A DNA stretch of 64,000 nucleotides from Chrysomallon squamiferum (taxonomy: Eukaryota > Mollusca > Gastropoda > Neomphalida > Peltospiridae): positions 16,828,993 through 16,892,992 of the forward strand of contig CM022678.1 in the NCBI GenBank assembly GCA_012295275.1, read 5' to 3'. Below the pieces are notes generated by a model that was not told the DNA's origin, made no database searches, and saw only the letters and a program-made list of their open reading frames with translations. The translations under genes and the position numbers were made by a program. This document shows, piece after piece, positions 42,665 through 59,390 of this stretch (its first letter is position 1; every line of letters starts with the position of its first letter).

Positions 42665-43944
42665 ATGTCCCCGGTGATAAATTTACTGTTAGTTTTATCG
42701 CAGACAGGTAAGTGTGTTTGAATTATTAAGAATTGTGCTTCAGACTGTGCACGTGTTTTGTGTTTGTATGTGAGATGTGTGTGAGCGTACGCGTATGCTC
42801 TTGTCTTTGTGCGTCGTGTTAAGTCGTGTCTTTGTGCTTACTGCATGAATGTGATCTCGAATTGCGAACCAGAGAGATAGATTTCAGTCAGAACTGTCTT
42901 GGGTAGCCCCCACCTCGTTATGGATCACCTGTTATGTTTCAAACTTTTAAGCGGATCGGGTTATTCAGTAAACATTAGTCCTACAGATTCAACCAAACTA
43001 TTTTCATAAATATATTTTTTGAAACAGCAATATTATTGATTGAGTAAAACACAGTCAGATTAAATCTTAAAGCAAGTACGCGGTCAAACACTTGTAGGAG
43101 CCTCTAAACACTCACCCGTATCCAAACATTATCCCCGGTTATATAGGTCTACACGTCTAAGTAAAACGTAAAACTTTCAATCGTAAAATTTAGTTGAGTT
43201 AAGCAAAATATATTTTTCTTAATTGCAGTCAAGGTCGTGTTAAACGTCGCGATTCGAGATTCGTTAAATATCAATTTAATGAAAATAATTCGTATGGAAA
43301 GTTAAAAAGTCAGTTATAGAGTTCAAATAAAAGTTTATAACTTTTTTTTTTCTTTAGACCGCATGAAAATTTGCATTCTATTATCCACTTAATGTGTACA
43401 CTTTACTATTTGTATAATAATCCTTCCTAAATCCTTCTTGAAATTCAAATAATAGGTCAAATACAATTATTTAACATATGTTAAATGGTAAAAATAAATG
43501 TAATAGGTTTATAATCATTTCCCACTAATTTAAACTAAATTAATGACGAAACATCACAAGAAATAAGTAGGTATAAGACGTCATCACATATAGGACGCAT
43601 CGTTTTACTGTAAACCAGAGGTCATTAACTTTGGCACTGGAGTCGATCAGTGGGCTTTATTCTGACTATTTGTGTCGTTTTGCCGTTTTGTGTAGATTGC
43701 AGAGGCCCTAAGCTCTGTAAAGCCATTGCCTTTTTCTTCATTTTTTCTTTTCTTTTCTTTTTTTCCTTATATATATATACCTGTCTTTCAATTATTTAAT
43801 AACAAATTTATAGATATCAGAATTTTGGAAAAAATTTCACAATTTTGATAGTGTTTGTCCTTAATGTGAACCACGATTTGTCTGTTGTAAATCTTTCAGA
43901 GTTGTTGTTTCATATGTTTTCTCCCATATTATCTCTTGGTAGCG

Positions 43945-43981
<37 letters not shown>

Positions 43982-46900
43982 AATTCTTAGAAATGTTTAA
44001 AAATCTAAAGTTTGAAAATACGACAAAAAGACGTCTCTGTGCCAGGTAATTGCACATCTTTACATGAAATGTGGTGCAAATTCAAACCGCGGTCTTTACA
44101 CTACACGTGACACGCCGCACTGACTGACGGACTGAAAGACGACAACGACGGCATCAGTTCTATAAAACCTTAGGTAATCTGACTGCATTTCCCACAGGTA
44201 AAAATGAGTCTAATCCTCCGAAGGACTCGTGCAGTTTGTGATGTCTTAAGTTGTAGCATATTTGTGAACACGTTCTTACGTCATACGAGAAACTGTTAAA
44301 TTTTTAATCATTAATCTTTGATGAATATTTATTTAAACTTTTAATTCAGTTTAAATAAATATTGTTTTAGTTTAATCCCTTAATTGATACCTGAAAAATA
44401 ACAACTATAACAATATATAAATAAATAAATAAATAATTAAATAACTAATAAAAAATAAACACCTTTAAAAATAAGAACAGTGTTAATAGGAATAACAACA
44501 AAGCTGATAAATAAATAGAAAAACTCATAAATTTATAAATTTCTCACAACTTTATAAATAGATATAACATGCGTACATAATATTATATATGTATGTATAT
44601 ATGTATTATATATAAATTGTGTATAAATATAAGTATGTACGTAACCATGTTTCTTTATGTGCATATAATTTGTGCGTTATATACATATATATATGTATAT
44701 GTATATTTATGTTTCTGTGCAAGTGTTTGAATGTGTATATTTGTGTGGATGTCTGTGTATGGATTTTGTTTCAATGTATAATTTTTCAGTATAAATAGTA
44801 CTTGAAATAATCTTTTTTCAACTTGTTCAGTTTCAGTTGAGAGTTTCACATGTAAAGACAACGCATGGCTATGTTCCCCTGACAACTGCGGGTCGGAAAA
44901 CGAAATGAATTGTATGGAGACTTGTAGAGTTTGTACAGGTAAAGTTATCAATGTTCCAACATAGCATAGTCAAGAGGAGAACGATAGATACACAGACTAG
45001 TTCATGTCTTAAGTAACGATATACAGAATATTTGCTATGTTAATGTATCACATACCTGTCAGATAGGATATATACCAGCTAGAGACGGATATATAAGGAA
45101 GGATATGTATGCAGAATACAAGAATACTAGATACACTATTCAGAATTCCATAACAGTACACAGATTTCAGCAGAGATACAGAGGATACACAACAACACAC
45201 ATAGGAAAGCTATGTATTAGGCAGGATGCATACACTGGTTACCAGCTCTGTTAACATAGGCTACATAGACATGACACTTTGTATACCAGTATGAAACATA
45301 TATTAGGTGGAATAGCTGTGTAGAATATCATGATTGGGCAGGTTATTTTTATTTTTAACACGCGGTTTCGTGAACACAAAAGCGAGCGTACACATACAAG
45401 AAGGACAACCACATATAACACTGTCACAAAATCATAAACAGTTTTCATTTATTTTAATAAATATAACGATTGTTCTTGTTCCATACATACATTCACAGGC
45501 ACACTATTTTACTTTCAGTAAGTTGATATAACTAATTTCATTTAGGCGTTCTCAGAAACCTCGCATTTAGTCTCTCTGTTTCTCTCTTAATTTCTGTAAA
45601 TGTGATAAGTTTCCACACAAAACAAACCCTCGAAGTTTCAGTAGACTATTAAGAGTAATTCTACTTTTAGATGAGGGGTGTTCTGAAGGTTATTACCATG
45701 GTGATGGCGACACGTGTATTTCCTGTTCTGTCGAAATCACAAAACATTCACAAAATTACAAAGAAGAATGTAATACATTTTGTCTCGGTAAGAAAATGCA
45801 TGGTTATTACTGTGAAAAGATGTGTAGTGACAGTTGCTTGGATAGAAAATGTTACCGCTGGACGGGTGATTGTGAACGTTGTCCTTCTGGATTATCTGGA
45901 CCACGTTGTCAGCACTGTGATAACACCGACGAAAAAGGTGACTGCATCGGTGACTGTTTTTCTGGGTTTTTTGGTCGAAAGTGCGACAAAGAGTGTCCAG
46001 ACGGATGTAAAGACAAAGTCTGCAACAAAAACACAGGAGAGTGTTTAAATTGCATTCAAAGATTTTGGGGTCAAACTTGTGAGCTTCCTTGTTCAGCTAA
46101 CTGTTTAAACAATTCCTGTAATAAAAACGGACAGTGCTCTCAAGGTTGCAAAGTTCGATTTTTCGGAATGAACTGCTCAGAGAAATGCAGCGCGAACTGT
46201 CTACATCAGGTATGTAACAGAGAAAACGGATCGTGTACGAATGGCTGCGTTTCTGATAAATATTACGGAGACCGTTGCGACAAAGACTGTCCTCATCGTT
46301 GTCTGAATTCTACGTGTGATCGTAAAACCGGGAAATGCAAGAACGGATGCGACGGCACTAATATTTATGGAACATTTTGCAACTATTCTTGTGGCTCGGA
46401 ATGCCGTGTTCGGTGTGAAAATATCTCCGATTACGTTGAATGCAGGGCGGTTTGTGTCACTGGAAGAAAGGGAGAACACTGCAGCGATTTCTGTCCTAAA
46501 AATTGTAAAGAATCATGTGATCAGCTTTCAGGACGATGCCTTCATGGCTGTCTCACTGGTTACCATGGTATCTATTGCAACAAATCATGCCCCTTTACCT
46601 GTCTGGGAAGTGCATGCGATCAAAACAACAGAACGTGTGTAGACGGATGTGTAACGTCGTTCTATGGACCGACATGCTCAAATCGATGCAGTGACAACTG
46701 CGCTGTGTGTGATGCTAATGGAATCTGTATTTTGTCTTCAAATGATAGTTACGACGAATGTAAGTATTCAGCAGTATACACTCACACAGGCGCGCGCGCA
46801 CACGCACTCACACACACACACACACACAGGATACATATATATGCATGTATCATACATACATTAAATGCAGAAGCAAAAAAAAAACGAGCAATAATGTAGA

Positions 46901-47449
46901 TAAGTATAATAAAAATAAGTAAAAGATATAATTTCTGCTGATGACAAGTTAATTCTTATTTTGTCTTTGTTATTGATTCGTTAGTTATTGCGTTTATTCT
47001 GTTTTCAGGTTGTCATTAGTTAACTATTACGATAACCATGTTTTTAATAATTACCTATTGTGTATCTATACTGGTATTGGTTAATTATTTTGTTAACAAC
47101 TTTCTAATAGCTTAACTATTGCGTGTTCCCATTCCGATAGTTAACCATGGCGATAGCAACTTTCGGATTGGTTAACTAAAATGATACGTATTTTCCGATT
47201 TGTTAACTGTAGTAATAGCTATTTTCTGATAGGTTCGCTATTTTAACAATAAGAATTTTTTTCTTAATTGTTTTTTTTTTCCAGTGGAGGTCTCCTTTGA
47301 TGTCGATTGGTTGACAGCTGTGTATGGAATGATAGCTTTATCGACTTTGTTGTCTATTTCTCTAGTGGTGTGTTTTATCCTGAGGTATTATTTTATTTTA
47401 TTTACATTTTTATTTATTTATTTCTATATTATTATTATTATTATTATTA

Positions 47450-47520
<71 letters not shown>

Positions 47521-47951
47521 GTTATTATTATTATCATTAATATTATTATTATGTATATTTTCAGAGCAGTAAGAACAACATAATAGCTAGTTGAATATTA
47601 TTAAATATTCTAATATGGTTAATAATAATAACAACAACAACAATGATGATGATATTGGCAATGATGATAATAATAATATTAATAATGATGATGATGAGGA
47701 CATGAAAAATTGTTAAATATTTTGTTTTGATAATAATAAAAAAAATAATAATAATAACAACAACAACAAATATTTAAAGAAGGAAAAAAAAAAAAAGAAG
47801 ATAATAAATAAAATTCCTTTAGTGCAGTGATGACAGTAATATGCAATAACAGTTTTGATTATAAATTAATCTTTCAATTTCTGTATCTAGAAAAAGGAAG
47901 AAAAGATCTAAAACAAACAGCGACGTGCACAACGACGTAATGAAAGCCTAA
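42665..47951 (+). CDS. Copy E ectodomain: ShK/EGF membrane receptor ending just inside the membrane
   Basis: Exons: 42665-42707 (signal peptide MSPVINLLLVLSQT), 44837-44938 (ShK-like, ending CMETCRVC), 45671-46759 (EGF-like repeats, 363 codons), 47285-47384 (transmembrane, around MIALSTLLSISLVVCFIL), 47891-47951. They give 464 residues in frame. In the juxtamembrane exon a one-base deletion next to an A-run shifts the frame and reaches TAA at 47949-47951; a later one-base insertion restores the original frame too late. The acidic exon (48450-48846) also carries a deletion and stops (48458-48460 in one frame, 48463-48465 in the other), so the break is not a single sequencing error. The result is a receptor with a short basic tail and no phosphatase. 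The EGF array has one fewer module than copy A. Confidence 0.75.
47428..47548. repeat. (ATT)n microsatellite
   Basis: A long ATT tract with two GTT interruptions, about 40 bp after the donor of the copy E transmembrane exon. Confidence 0.95.
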
Positions 47952-48193
47952 TTCGAGAGCCGTATTAACGAGACAGAACTCGTGGAAATGCAACCAGGTT
48001 TTGTAATTTAATTAATTACGATATAATAGTGGTGATAGGAACAATACCAATAACAACACTACTACTACTGAAACAAGAACAAGAAAAAAAAACAAAAACT
48101 ACATACCAGACACCAAAACAAAAACAACAACAACCACCACCACCACCACCGCCAACATCAAACAACAATAACAGAAGAAGAAACAGCGTCAGC

Positions 48194-48195
<2 letters not shown>

Positions 48196-48232
<37 letters not shown>

Positions 48233-48291
48233 TAATAATAATAAATAAGTAGTAATAATAATAATAATAATAATTAATAGTATAGTAGTAA

Positions 48292-48327
<36 letters not shown>

Positions 48328-48330
48328 ATG
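48196..48330. repeat. (TAA)n and (TAG)n compound microsatellite
   Basis: A compound trinucleotide tract in the intron before the acidic exon of copy E, at the place of the copy A (TAG)n tract. Confidence 0.9.
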
Positions 48331-48966
48331 ATATTTTTACGATGATGATGATGATTCTTAAATATTTCAAACAATGAGAAGAATTTTTTAGAATTTTAAT
48401 GTGATTTATAGGTGAAAGTAGTTATTGAAAACACTTGAAATAACTTCAGCAAACATTTAATTTAAACGTCATTAGATGCCACGGATGGAGTCCGTTGCCA
48501 TAGCAATCCATCTCATCCCTCAGCTGCGGATGGCATAGTGATCACCTATGATGAAAATGATGATGATAATGATAGTCATCATTATGAGGACATAGATGAT
48601 TGCATGATATCAAGTCTTAATAGTAGCACAGGAATGTCTTCAAACGTTCCTCAGAACGAGGCTGAAGAATGCGAAATCGAAAACGAGACTTTCTATTACA
48701 AAGGTCTAACATCTAAAGATGCAAACAACGCGGACGATGTCGTGCCGCTTCTAGAGTTCGAGGAAGATGAAAGTGTTGATATTAAACATTTTCACACATA
48801 TGTGTACAATATGAGTCTTATGAATTGTTTTCATCTTGAATTTCAGGTAATGAAATGCTTATTATTATTATTTTATTACTGTTATTACTGTTATTATTAT
48901 TATTATTATTTATTATTTATTTATTTAGTTTATTATTATTTTTTATTATAATGTTTATGTGATTTG

Positions 48967-48997
<31 letters not shown>

Positions 48998-49593
48998 ACT
49001 CGTTGTAATTTATTGATTGATTACTGATTGTTTTCAATATTGTAATTATTTTGTAATATTTTTCCTTAACACTAATGAATTTTGCTACCAATTAATTGAT
49101 ATATTTGTTTACTTATTGTCGTTTTAGAATTTATATTATACATAATTTGTCATTGGAGGTACAGGATTAAAATTTTATATAGTCATGCATAATCAAATAC
49201 ACACAAAACTCATTCTTACATATATTACAAATAAAACATTAAGGATCCTTTTTCAGTTTCTACAGAAAATAAATTTATATTCTACCAACGTAGCTGACAA
49301 GTTAGAAAATGTTTCTAAAAATAGATACAGGGATATAAAACCATGTAAGTAGAAATGTGAACTATTATGTCGTTATTTTGCCTGTCTCGCTTGTTCTTGT
49401 TATTAGTTTCTTGTTGTTTTTGTTTTGATTGTTGGTGTTGCTTTCGACTATAAGAAAGAGTCTAATATCATAATTTTCTATACAACAATATTCAAAATAT
49501 TACATAAAATTACCTGCAGACTATCTGTATTAATCATAAATAGAGATACTACTACTGCTTCTACTACTACTTCTTGTTGTTGTTATTGTTGTT

Positions 49594-49594
49594 C

Positions 49595-49674
<80 letters not shown>

Positions 49675-49675
49675 G
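49594..49675. repeat. (TTC)n and (TTA)n compound microsatellite
   Basis: About 15 TTC units followed by TTA units in the first PTP intron of copy E. Confidence 0.95.
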
Positions 49676-49908
49676 TTAATAACAAACAACAGAAATATAT
49701 ATATACATGAGTCTATTTTTTTTTCGTTTCCTTTTTAATTTAAAATACTTTTATTAAAGTTTATTCAAATTATATCCTAAACATTTACACATTAAATTTT
49801 TTATTTTTTTTGAATTTTTGAAAAGATGATTATAACAGAGTGACGCTTGAGTTAATTCCTGGAATCCCAGCTTCAGATTATATCAACGCAAGTTTTATTC
49901 ATGTAAGC

Positions 49909-49939
<31 letters not shown>

Positions 49940-50399
49940 TTTTTTTCTATTAATTAATTTAATTTAATTTAATATAACTTTGATTTTTGTATTCATTAAA
50001 TATATTAATTTTCATACATTTATTAAGAATTACAAAAGTAATACAACGTATACAGTTATAAAGGAACACAAATAGGTATGTGTGGATGTACATATGTATG
50101 TATCTATTATTCATACACACACATTTAAACAGACACATACTAACACACGTATAGATACATCAACATACATATAGACACAGAGACTTCTAATTATGATTAT
50201 TTGTTTACTTACATAGTTATTTACGTTTGAAATTCATTAATTATATTAATTTCAATTCAGGGCTATCACAAATCAAAGTGGTACATTGCAGCACAAGGTC
50301 CTACAGAAAAGACAGCAGCTGATTTCTGGAGAATGGTTTGGGAGGTCAATTCCACTCATATCATAATGCTTACGAATTTAGTTGAAAGCAACCAGGTTT

Positions 50400-50520
<121 letters not shown>

Positions 50521-51971
50521 ATATACATATATATATATATTTGGAATTTAAATCTCTGATTTTCTCCACATCAATTTTTCTTTCTCTCTCTGCCTCTCTG
50601 TTTGTGTAGATAGGTAGATAGAGAGACAGACACATAAGATTTTAAACTTATATAAATAAATTAAAAGCATGTGTTATTTATATCTTTGTGTATGTCTTTA
50701 AGAAAAAGAGATTAAAAATTCTGTTTAGTAGTATCTCTTACAGTCAAAATGTTCACTTTACTGGCCTAACACTGAAACTAAGAGCAAGACGTATGAAGAC
50801 ATTATGGTCAAACTGAAACAAGTTGAAGTTCATCCAACTTACATTTCTAGGATTTTTAATCTTTCCAAGGTTTGTTGATATTTAATTTTTAACGCATCAG
50901 AAAGTTTGTTAGGTTCTAAAGATTTTGTTTTTTTCTGATACTGTAAGTACATAGTCCTATACATATGTACATACAAAAATAGATATATACATAATACGCA
51001 ATACACATATATATACATATATATATATATACACATTTATTTATTTATTAAATAATTAATTATTGTATCATTAATCTATCTTATTTATTTGTTTACTTTT
51101 GTTTACTTATTTACTTATTTAATTAATAATTAATTAATTATTTTCTGACTTCGTTCTCTCTTCTTTCCTTTGTTTATTTATTTGTTTCTTTCTTTGTCTG
51201 TTGTATTCATTACTATATTAAGAAACTTAATCCGGAATTGACAAGAACTGTGACACAACTACACTACATGGACTGGATGGACAAACAAGTTCCAAACAAC
51301 GTACATGCATTGCTTCATTTTATCCTGTATGTGAGGGGGCTCAGAGATAGGGGGGATGATCATCCGTTAATAGTTCACTGCAGGTATAGTAGTATACTGT
51401 GTGAACTGATTTTGTTTTATTTAGAATAAATGTGCAAAAAATGAATATAAAAAAAGAAATAAATAAAGAATACAGAATGAAAAAAGGAAAGAAAGAAATA
51501 GTTTTCTGAATAAATGAAGAAATAAAATTATAAATAAATAAAAATTGACATTTTCATTCTCTTTTCAACTAGACAACTGCGTGTTAATTTTCTAATTAAT
51601 ACAAAAAAGCAAATGATATATCAGTAGCTATTTTGAAATCTATATTAGAATAGTCTTTTTCCCCTTGATCTTCTTCTTTATTTTTCTTTTTTCTCAGTTG
51701 AAATACAGTTCATTTGTAAAATTATTAAAATTGTTTTCATTCCAGTGATGGTGTTGGACGAACAGGTACTTTCATAGCTATAGATTATCTTCTTGACCAG
51801 GCACTGACAGAAGGAAAACTTAATGTACTTGGTTGTGTGTCACGTTTAAGAAAACAACGAATTCAAATGGTGCAAACTTTTGTGAGTATTTTGGATTATC
51901 TACTCATTAGAAATCATTATTTATATGCAGTTATCTTTATGTTATTATTATCGTTGTGATTGTTGTTGTTG

Positions 51972-52029
<58 letters not shown>

Positions 52030-52193
52030 TGTTATTATTATTACTATTTTCATTATGTGTTTGATTTGGGTTTGTTTGTTCTTATAGTTTGTTTCTTTAC
52101 AAAATCTAGTATTTTTATTTTTCGTTTCAGATGCAGTACAATTTTATTCATCAACTTCTGTTAGATTGGTTGTTATTATTCAAGATCATTTAA

Positions 52194-54360
<2,167 letters not shown>

Positions 54361-55490
54361 TCCCTGCCTTGAGGTGTGTGTATGTAGCTGTATTAACACA
54401 CTAATTAATAAATGTAATGTTTCCCCTCGCCGGCCTTTTAGTTTTATTTAACAACAATGAGTGATATTTATAAATATCTATGCGGTGTTTTTATTCCGGT
54501 CGCCATGACCTCAGTCCGAGTGAAGAAAATATTTTCGGCGTGCTGAAATATGAAAAACATGTTAAAATAGTCTGTTACGTTTAGAAGAACAGACACTGGA
54601 TAACCTTTTATTTAACACATAAGTAAAAGTAAATGTAATTCCGTCCAAATAAACCTTAATTTACAAAAGTGAGTACACTATAAAAATACCTGGGAGCTGT
54701 TTCTTTTTCTGTAGCCGTGACGTCATTACGCATAGGATGTACCCTTTTTCTCTATAGCAGAGGCGATTAACCTTGTCGATAGTGCCGATAGGCAGCCGTT
54801 TGACTGATTGCTGTGGCCGTTTTGCCTTTTTGTTTAGATCCTTTTCTAGGGTTCCTTCCTACGATGATCATTGTTTGTGTAGCCTGAATCCAATTAATAG
54901 CGGCATTTGTGTTCTTCCATTAGTGTGACAGAACGGAGGAAGTCTCCATTTTCAGTGCGACAACTGCTTCAAAAGCGAGAGCGATTTTCGGCAACTCGTT
55001 TTTACGTCATATGAGGAACTGTTAAATATTTAATCATTAAACTTTGATGAATAATTACTTAAACTTTTACTTAAATTTTAGTAAATAGTATTTAAGTTTA
55101 AAATCTTAATTCTTAAATTATTGTGTGTTTCATGGACGTTCGAACTTTCCAAGGTTTAAAGTGGGTGATGACATGAAAAATGATTGCCTCGCTTTATTCT
55201 ACATATTATCTCTCGGCACAAAGACACAGACATATGCTATGTACAGGATATGGTAGTCAAAATAGAAGAAGAAAAACAACAGTATCAAAAATGAAAAACA
55301 AAACTCTTTAAGAATAAAAAAAAACAATAATAATAATAAATGAAACAAACCTAATAAATAATTAAATAAATAAAATTAGACAAAAAATCATTTTATAACC
55401 AAAACAATGTACTTACGTACGTATTTATGTACATATGTATGTATGCATGTGTGTATGTATATTTGCATGTATATATGTTAGTCAGTTTGT
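54361..55490. other. Degenerate 5' region without a signal exon
   Basis: Short stretches match the 5' regions of other copies (for example CCATGACCTCA...GAGTGAAG near 54503-54525 with 21220-21245, and CTGGGAGCTGTTT near 54691 with 22890). No signal-peptide exon or ShK exon is left before the transposon remnants. It appears to be a collapsed array unit. Confidence 0.5.
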
Positions 55491-55496
55491 AAACCC

Positions 55497-55640
55497 AGTC
55501 ATTTGGCCTAATGCCTGAAATGTTTGGGCATTTAGCCTAACACCCAAGACCGTCAGGCGTTTGGACTAATGTCTAAAATTTCCAGGGATTAGGCCAACCG
55601 ACTGAAATAGAACTCTAGTCATTAGGCAAAATGACTGAAT
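55497..55640. repeat. Degenerate ~28-30 bp tandem repeat
   Basis: Four to five diverged units built on CATTTGGCCTAATGCCTGAA (variants GCATTTAGCCTAACACCC, GCGTTTGGACTAATGTCT). It borders the integrase remnant and has no coding content. Confidence 0.6.
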
Positions 55641-55828
55641 GAAAACGAATGACTTACAATTACATGAAAACATTTGTTTCGTAACACATCTATTTATTAC
55701 AGCAGTTAAAACTTGAGTGACACCTTGAATTCCAGAAAAGACTCTGCGTAAAACAATTAAAACGTTTTGTTTCACACCTCTTTGTTCCCGCACATTTTCA
55801 TTTCACAAATCCTTGTCGACCTGCGGAA

Positions 55829-56940
55829 TTACTCCTTTGACACTGCTGCTCTAAGAGGCATTGTGCATTCTCTGGTCACGTCATTGTCATCAGTATTTAC
55901 AATCACTCCCAGCAGGTTCCAGGGATCACCACGGCCCCTGTTCTCGGCTTCAATAGTCACTGCCACGTTGTCTCCTTCTTGTCTAGCGGTCAACACAAAA
56001 CAACTGCGTTTTATCATCCGCTCAGCTTCCTAAAATTGAGCGTCTCTGGCGAGTTTTCTGTTCGTGCTGATGTACGATGTCGACACAGGAACTGTTTTCG
56101 GCAGCAACTGGTCATCCTTGGAGTTGAAAGGCACCTGTTCAAACTCAGAGTTTGGTAGCGGTCGCTAAAATGAAATAAATTTACAGATAAATATGTGGTG
56201 TTTGGAAAATTGCGGGAAGGCAAATTTCATAATATTTTTATAGCAATTTTGTGTACTTCTTGACCAGTCAAACTGCTAGAATTTATCCTGAATGTTACAA
56301 TACTTGTTAGAAATGTATGAACGACATTCGCCATAAAAAAAGAGAAACGGTTCTCCTCAAGAGAACATACTCCAGTTCCTTGCGTCATTCCCGATCATCC
56401 AGGCTACTATCAGATCTCTAATGTCTGAGTTTCGTCGCTGTACAGAGTCCTGGCTTCGGACGTGTCTTCGTTTCCCGTGCACAGTAACCAAATCGGTCCA
56501 CGATCCCAGCAGTTCCTTGACTTCAACAACTGTAAACGCGGATCCGTTGACACTTTGCAAGACACGAGAAGCTCCAAACATCAGGAAGATGTCAGAGAAT
56601 ACAGAAGTTAGTCAAATTACCCTGGTAAACCATGACCCACTTGTACTTTCTACTTGGTAAGGACTGCATGTCCACAAGATCCACTTGACCACGTGACGAA
56701 AACTCCTTAGTCAGAATAGGTTTTATTACCGCAGCTTTGGTTGTTGTCCTCTTGTGTTTCTGTTGACAGTCCGTGCATAACGACTTGAACAGTTCGATAG
56801 CTTGACGTTCACATTCACATATTTGTTGTATAGTTCTTTTAGCATTCCATCACGTCCAGGTGTGCCTCCTTGATAACTTCAAAGGAATATTCAATGGAAA
56901 CGTAGTAGAGAGGAGTTTCTTCATCTGTTTGGCGCTTCTT
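55829..56940 (-). pseudogene. Decayed Ty3-like (KRBA2-related) integrase
   Basis: Read on the minus strand, pieces in several frames follow one integrase protein: LYYVSIEYSFEVIKEAHL and LCTDCQQKH (HHCC-type zinc region, about 56760-56930); ILTKEFSSRGQVDLVDMQS and KWVMVYQGNLT (about 56610-56730); LQSVNGSAF...VHGKRRHVRSQDSVQRRNSD (56357-56581); and a C-terminal GDNVAVTIEAENRGRGDP piece (55829-56017). The order fits the integrases found in Ty3/gypsy-type elements and in host proteins such as KRBA2. The catalytic acidic residues expected in LQSxNG and SVxR are replaced by V and Q, and frames are broken, so it is dead. The family assignment comes from remembered motifs only. Confidence 0.7.
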
Positions 56941-56979
56941 AGTCTGTTTCTGCACTGATAAACAAATTATTATATGAAA

Positions 56980-57160
56980 TTATATATTAATGTCTCTTGT
57001 ATTTTTCTGGTATATTTTTCTCGCATTTAATAACATAGGATCATTACATTCAAATATATAGTGATATTCATCTCCAGTTTTGTTAGGATTACAAATATGA
57101 CATTTTCTCTCTTCTCTTAAACCATCGTCCAGTTTGAAAAGGATCTTGAACCTTGAAAAT
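56980..57160 (-). mobile_element. Non-LTR retrotransposon fragment (RT C-terminal zinc motif)
   Basis: On the minus strand the frame reads REERKCHICNPNKTGDEYHY followed by IFEC, a C-x2-C...GDE-x-H-x4-C pattern typical of the end of non-LTR (CR1/Jockey/RTE-like) reverse transcriptase proteins. An FKILFKLDDG-like lead-in precedes it. Only this tail is recognised. Its contact with the integrase remnant suggests nested insertions. Confidence 0.6.
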
Positions 57161-57860
57161 ATTAACCTGCAAGCTGTTGTGAAGCACGTTGAAAAGGAAG
57201 ATTGTGCCCTATTTTATACATGATGTAACAATAAAACTACCATTAATCCCTACCATCTAATTGGTCTTTGATGTTAGAATAACACAACAATAAGGCAAAA
57301 TAGAGTGTAAATAATATTCTTTAAATTATGTTTCTCTATTATCAGTGTTTGATACATATGTAACTGTTTTATGGTGGTGAGATAAAGAGTTTTCATAAAG
57401 TGGATGCTATTCAGAACATTAACTTAGATTTTCTTTTAATATTTTAAAAGTTTAAGGTTTCAACCACAACTATTGTGAATTGGACAGATTTCCGTCAGTT
57501 TATGATTAAAAATTGCATGAAATTAATTAGAACAAAAAACTCTAGTATATATTATAGAAAAATAACTGGGTTACTTTTATTAGGAAAACTTTACATGAAC
57601 TTGGGATTGGGATATGTCACGGGGCATCTAACACAGTCACATTTAGAACGTAATTAGCACGTCGTCACGAAGCAAAATTAGAATTCTGAAACAGGTGTAA
57701 CACTCTTCCTCCAACATAGCACTAACTATGCATTAAGATCTCACTGTAACCGGTAGATAGCTGCCGATTTGGCTCGGCTCTAAGGGTATTCAGGGAACAA
57801 GGTCATATGTGTATTTATAATCAGCCAACGTTAGATCACTAGAAAAAACAACACTAGTTC
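57161..57860. other. Unassigned intergenic stretch
   Basis: I recognise no gene or repeat family. A 60-codon frame at 57475-57657 shows no domain. From about 57880 sequence related to intron 1 of copies B and D begins. Confidence 0.5.
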
Positions 57861-58075
57861 AGATTTAAATAAAATACGTATTATAGTATAAAAATATATA
57901 TAGCCGTAGTACTTATTTCCCCTGATTTTCGTTTGTAAATTAAATAATTTATATATATATATATATATATATATACTATTTTTTGACTTATTCTTTTTCG
58001 TGTTGTTTTTATTTAATTTATTATTGTTTTTTCGTTTTTGTGATTTTTTATTATTTTTTATTTAATTTTCTTTTT

Positions 58076-58153
<78 letters not shown>

Positions 58154-59351
58154 TGATAGATATTGTATGTACAAGATATACTAAAGAGCTTGTATTAGAA
58201 GTCCGTCATACAGGTTTGAAATATTTATACTGGTTTTTCAATGCTTTATTTAGTTTCTGTTTGAAGTAAAAACTGTTTGAATGGAACATTTTAAGTCGTA
58301 TCTTTGTGCTTACTGCATGAACGTTATTTCGCATTGCGAACCAGAGATATTGATTTCAGTCTAAAGCGCCCTATATAGCCGCCACGTCGTTATGGGTTAC
58401 CTATTATGTTTCAATCTTTTAAGCTGATCGGGATTATTCTACAAGCTTTCTTCGTACAAACAGACTCAAACAAACAAGTGCTCAGCCTCTTCTTATTATT
58501 TGTGTATCCAATATAAATGTTTTTGTTTAACGAAAGCGGTAGAAAACCTGTATGAAAAACTTTGGAGCAAATGACTCTTTTCATGAATACATCATTAGAA
58601 AGAGCGGTATTTTATACAGTAAAGAAACACTGATTTCGTTGTTTTCCTCGCAGTTTTCAAAACAGAAATTTAAACCGCGGTCTTTGCTTACTGACTGACG
58701 GACGGACAGACAACAACGACGAAGACAAACGACGGCATCAATTCGATAAAATCTCAAATAATCTAGCAGGATCTACCTCAGGTAAAAGTGAGTATAAACC
58801 ACAGTCTAATCCTCTGAAGACCTCGTGTAATTTGTGATGTCTTAAGTTGTTGCATATTCGTTAACACGTTCTTACGTCATACCTGAAACTGTTAAGTTTG
58901 TAATCATTTTAATCAATAGTATTTGAGTTTAATCCCTTAATTCTGAAATTATTATGTGTTTTGTGGCCGTTCCAACTTTTCACTGTTTCAAACTGAATGA
59001 TACCTGAAAATTGGCTGCCCTGAAACAACGATAACTAAAAATCTAACAAAATACACGAATAAATCAACAAAAAATCAAACAACATTATTTAGGAAATAAA
59101 CAAACAAACAAACAAAAAAAATAAATTAATTAATTAATAAATAAATAAATAAATAAATTCAATTACTCAGAAAATAACTTCATAACTAGATGTATCCGTG
59201 TATGTATGTATTTATGTTTGTACGTGAATATTTTCAATTTGTGTGGCTGACTGTATGACATAAATTTACGTTACTATTTACGAATATATGTGTGAATGAA
59301 TTTATTTTTTAATGTATCTATGTATGAGTGTATGTATGTATGCGCGTGTGT

Positions 59352-59390
<39 letters not shown>

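Noticed and set aside
49425-49679. Cys/Ser/Tyr-rich open frame
   Set aside because: Composed mostly of translated TTC/TTA microsatellite within a PTP intron.
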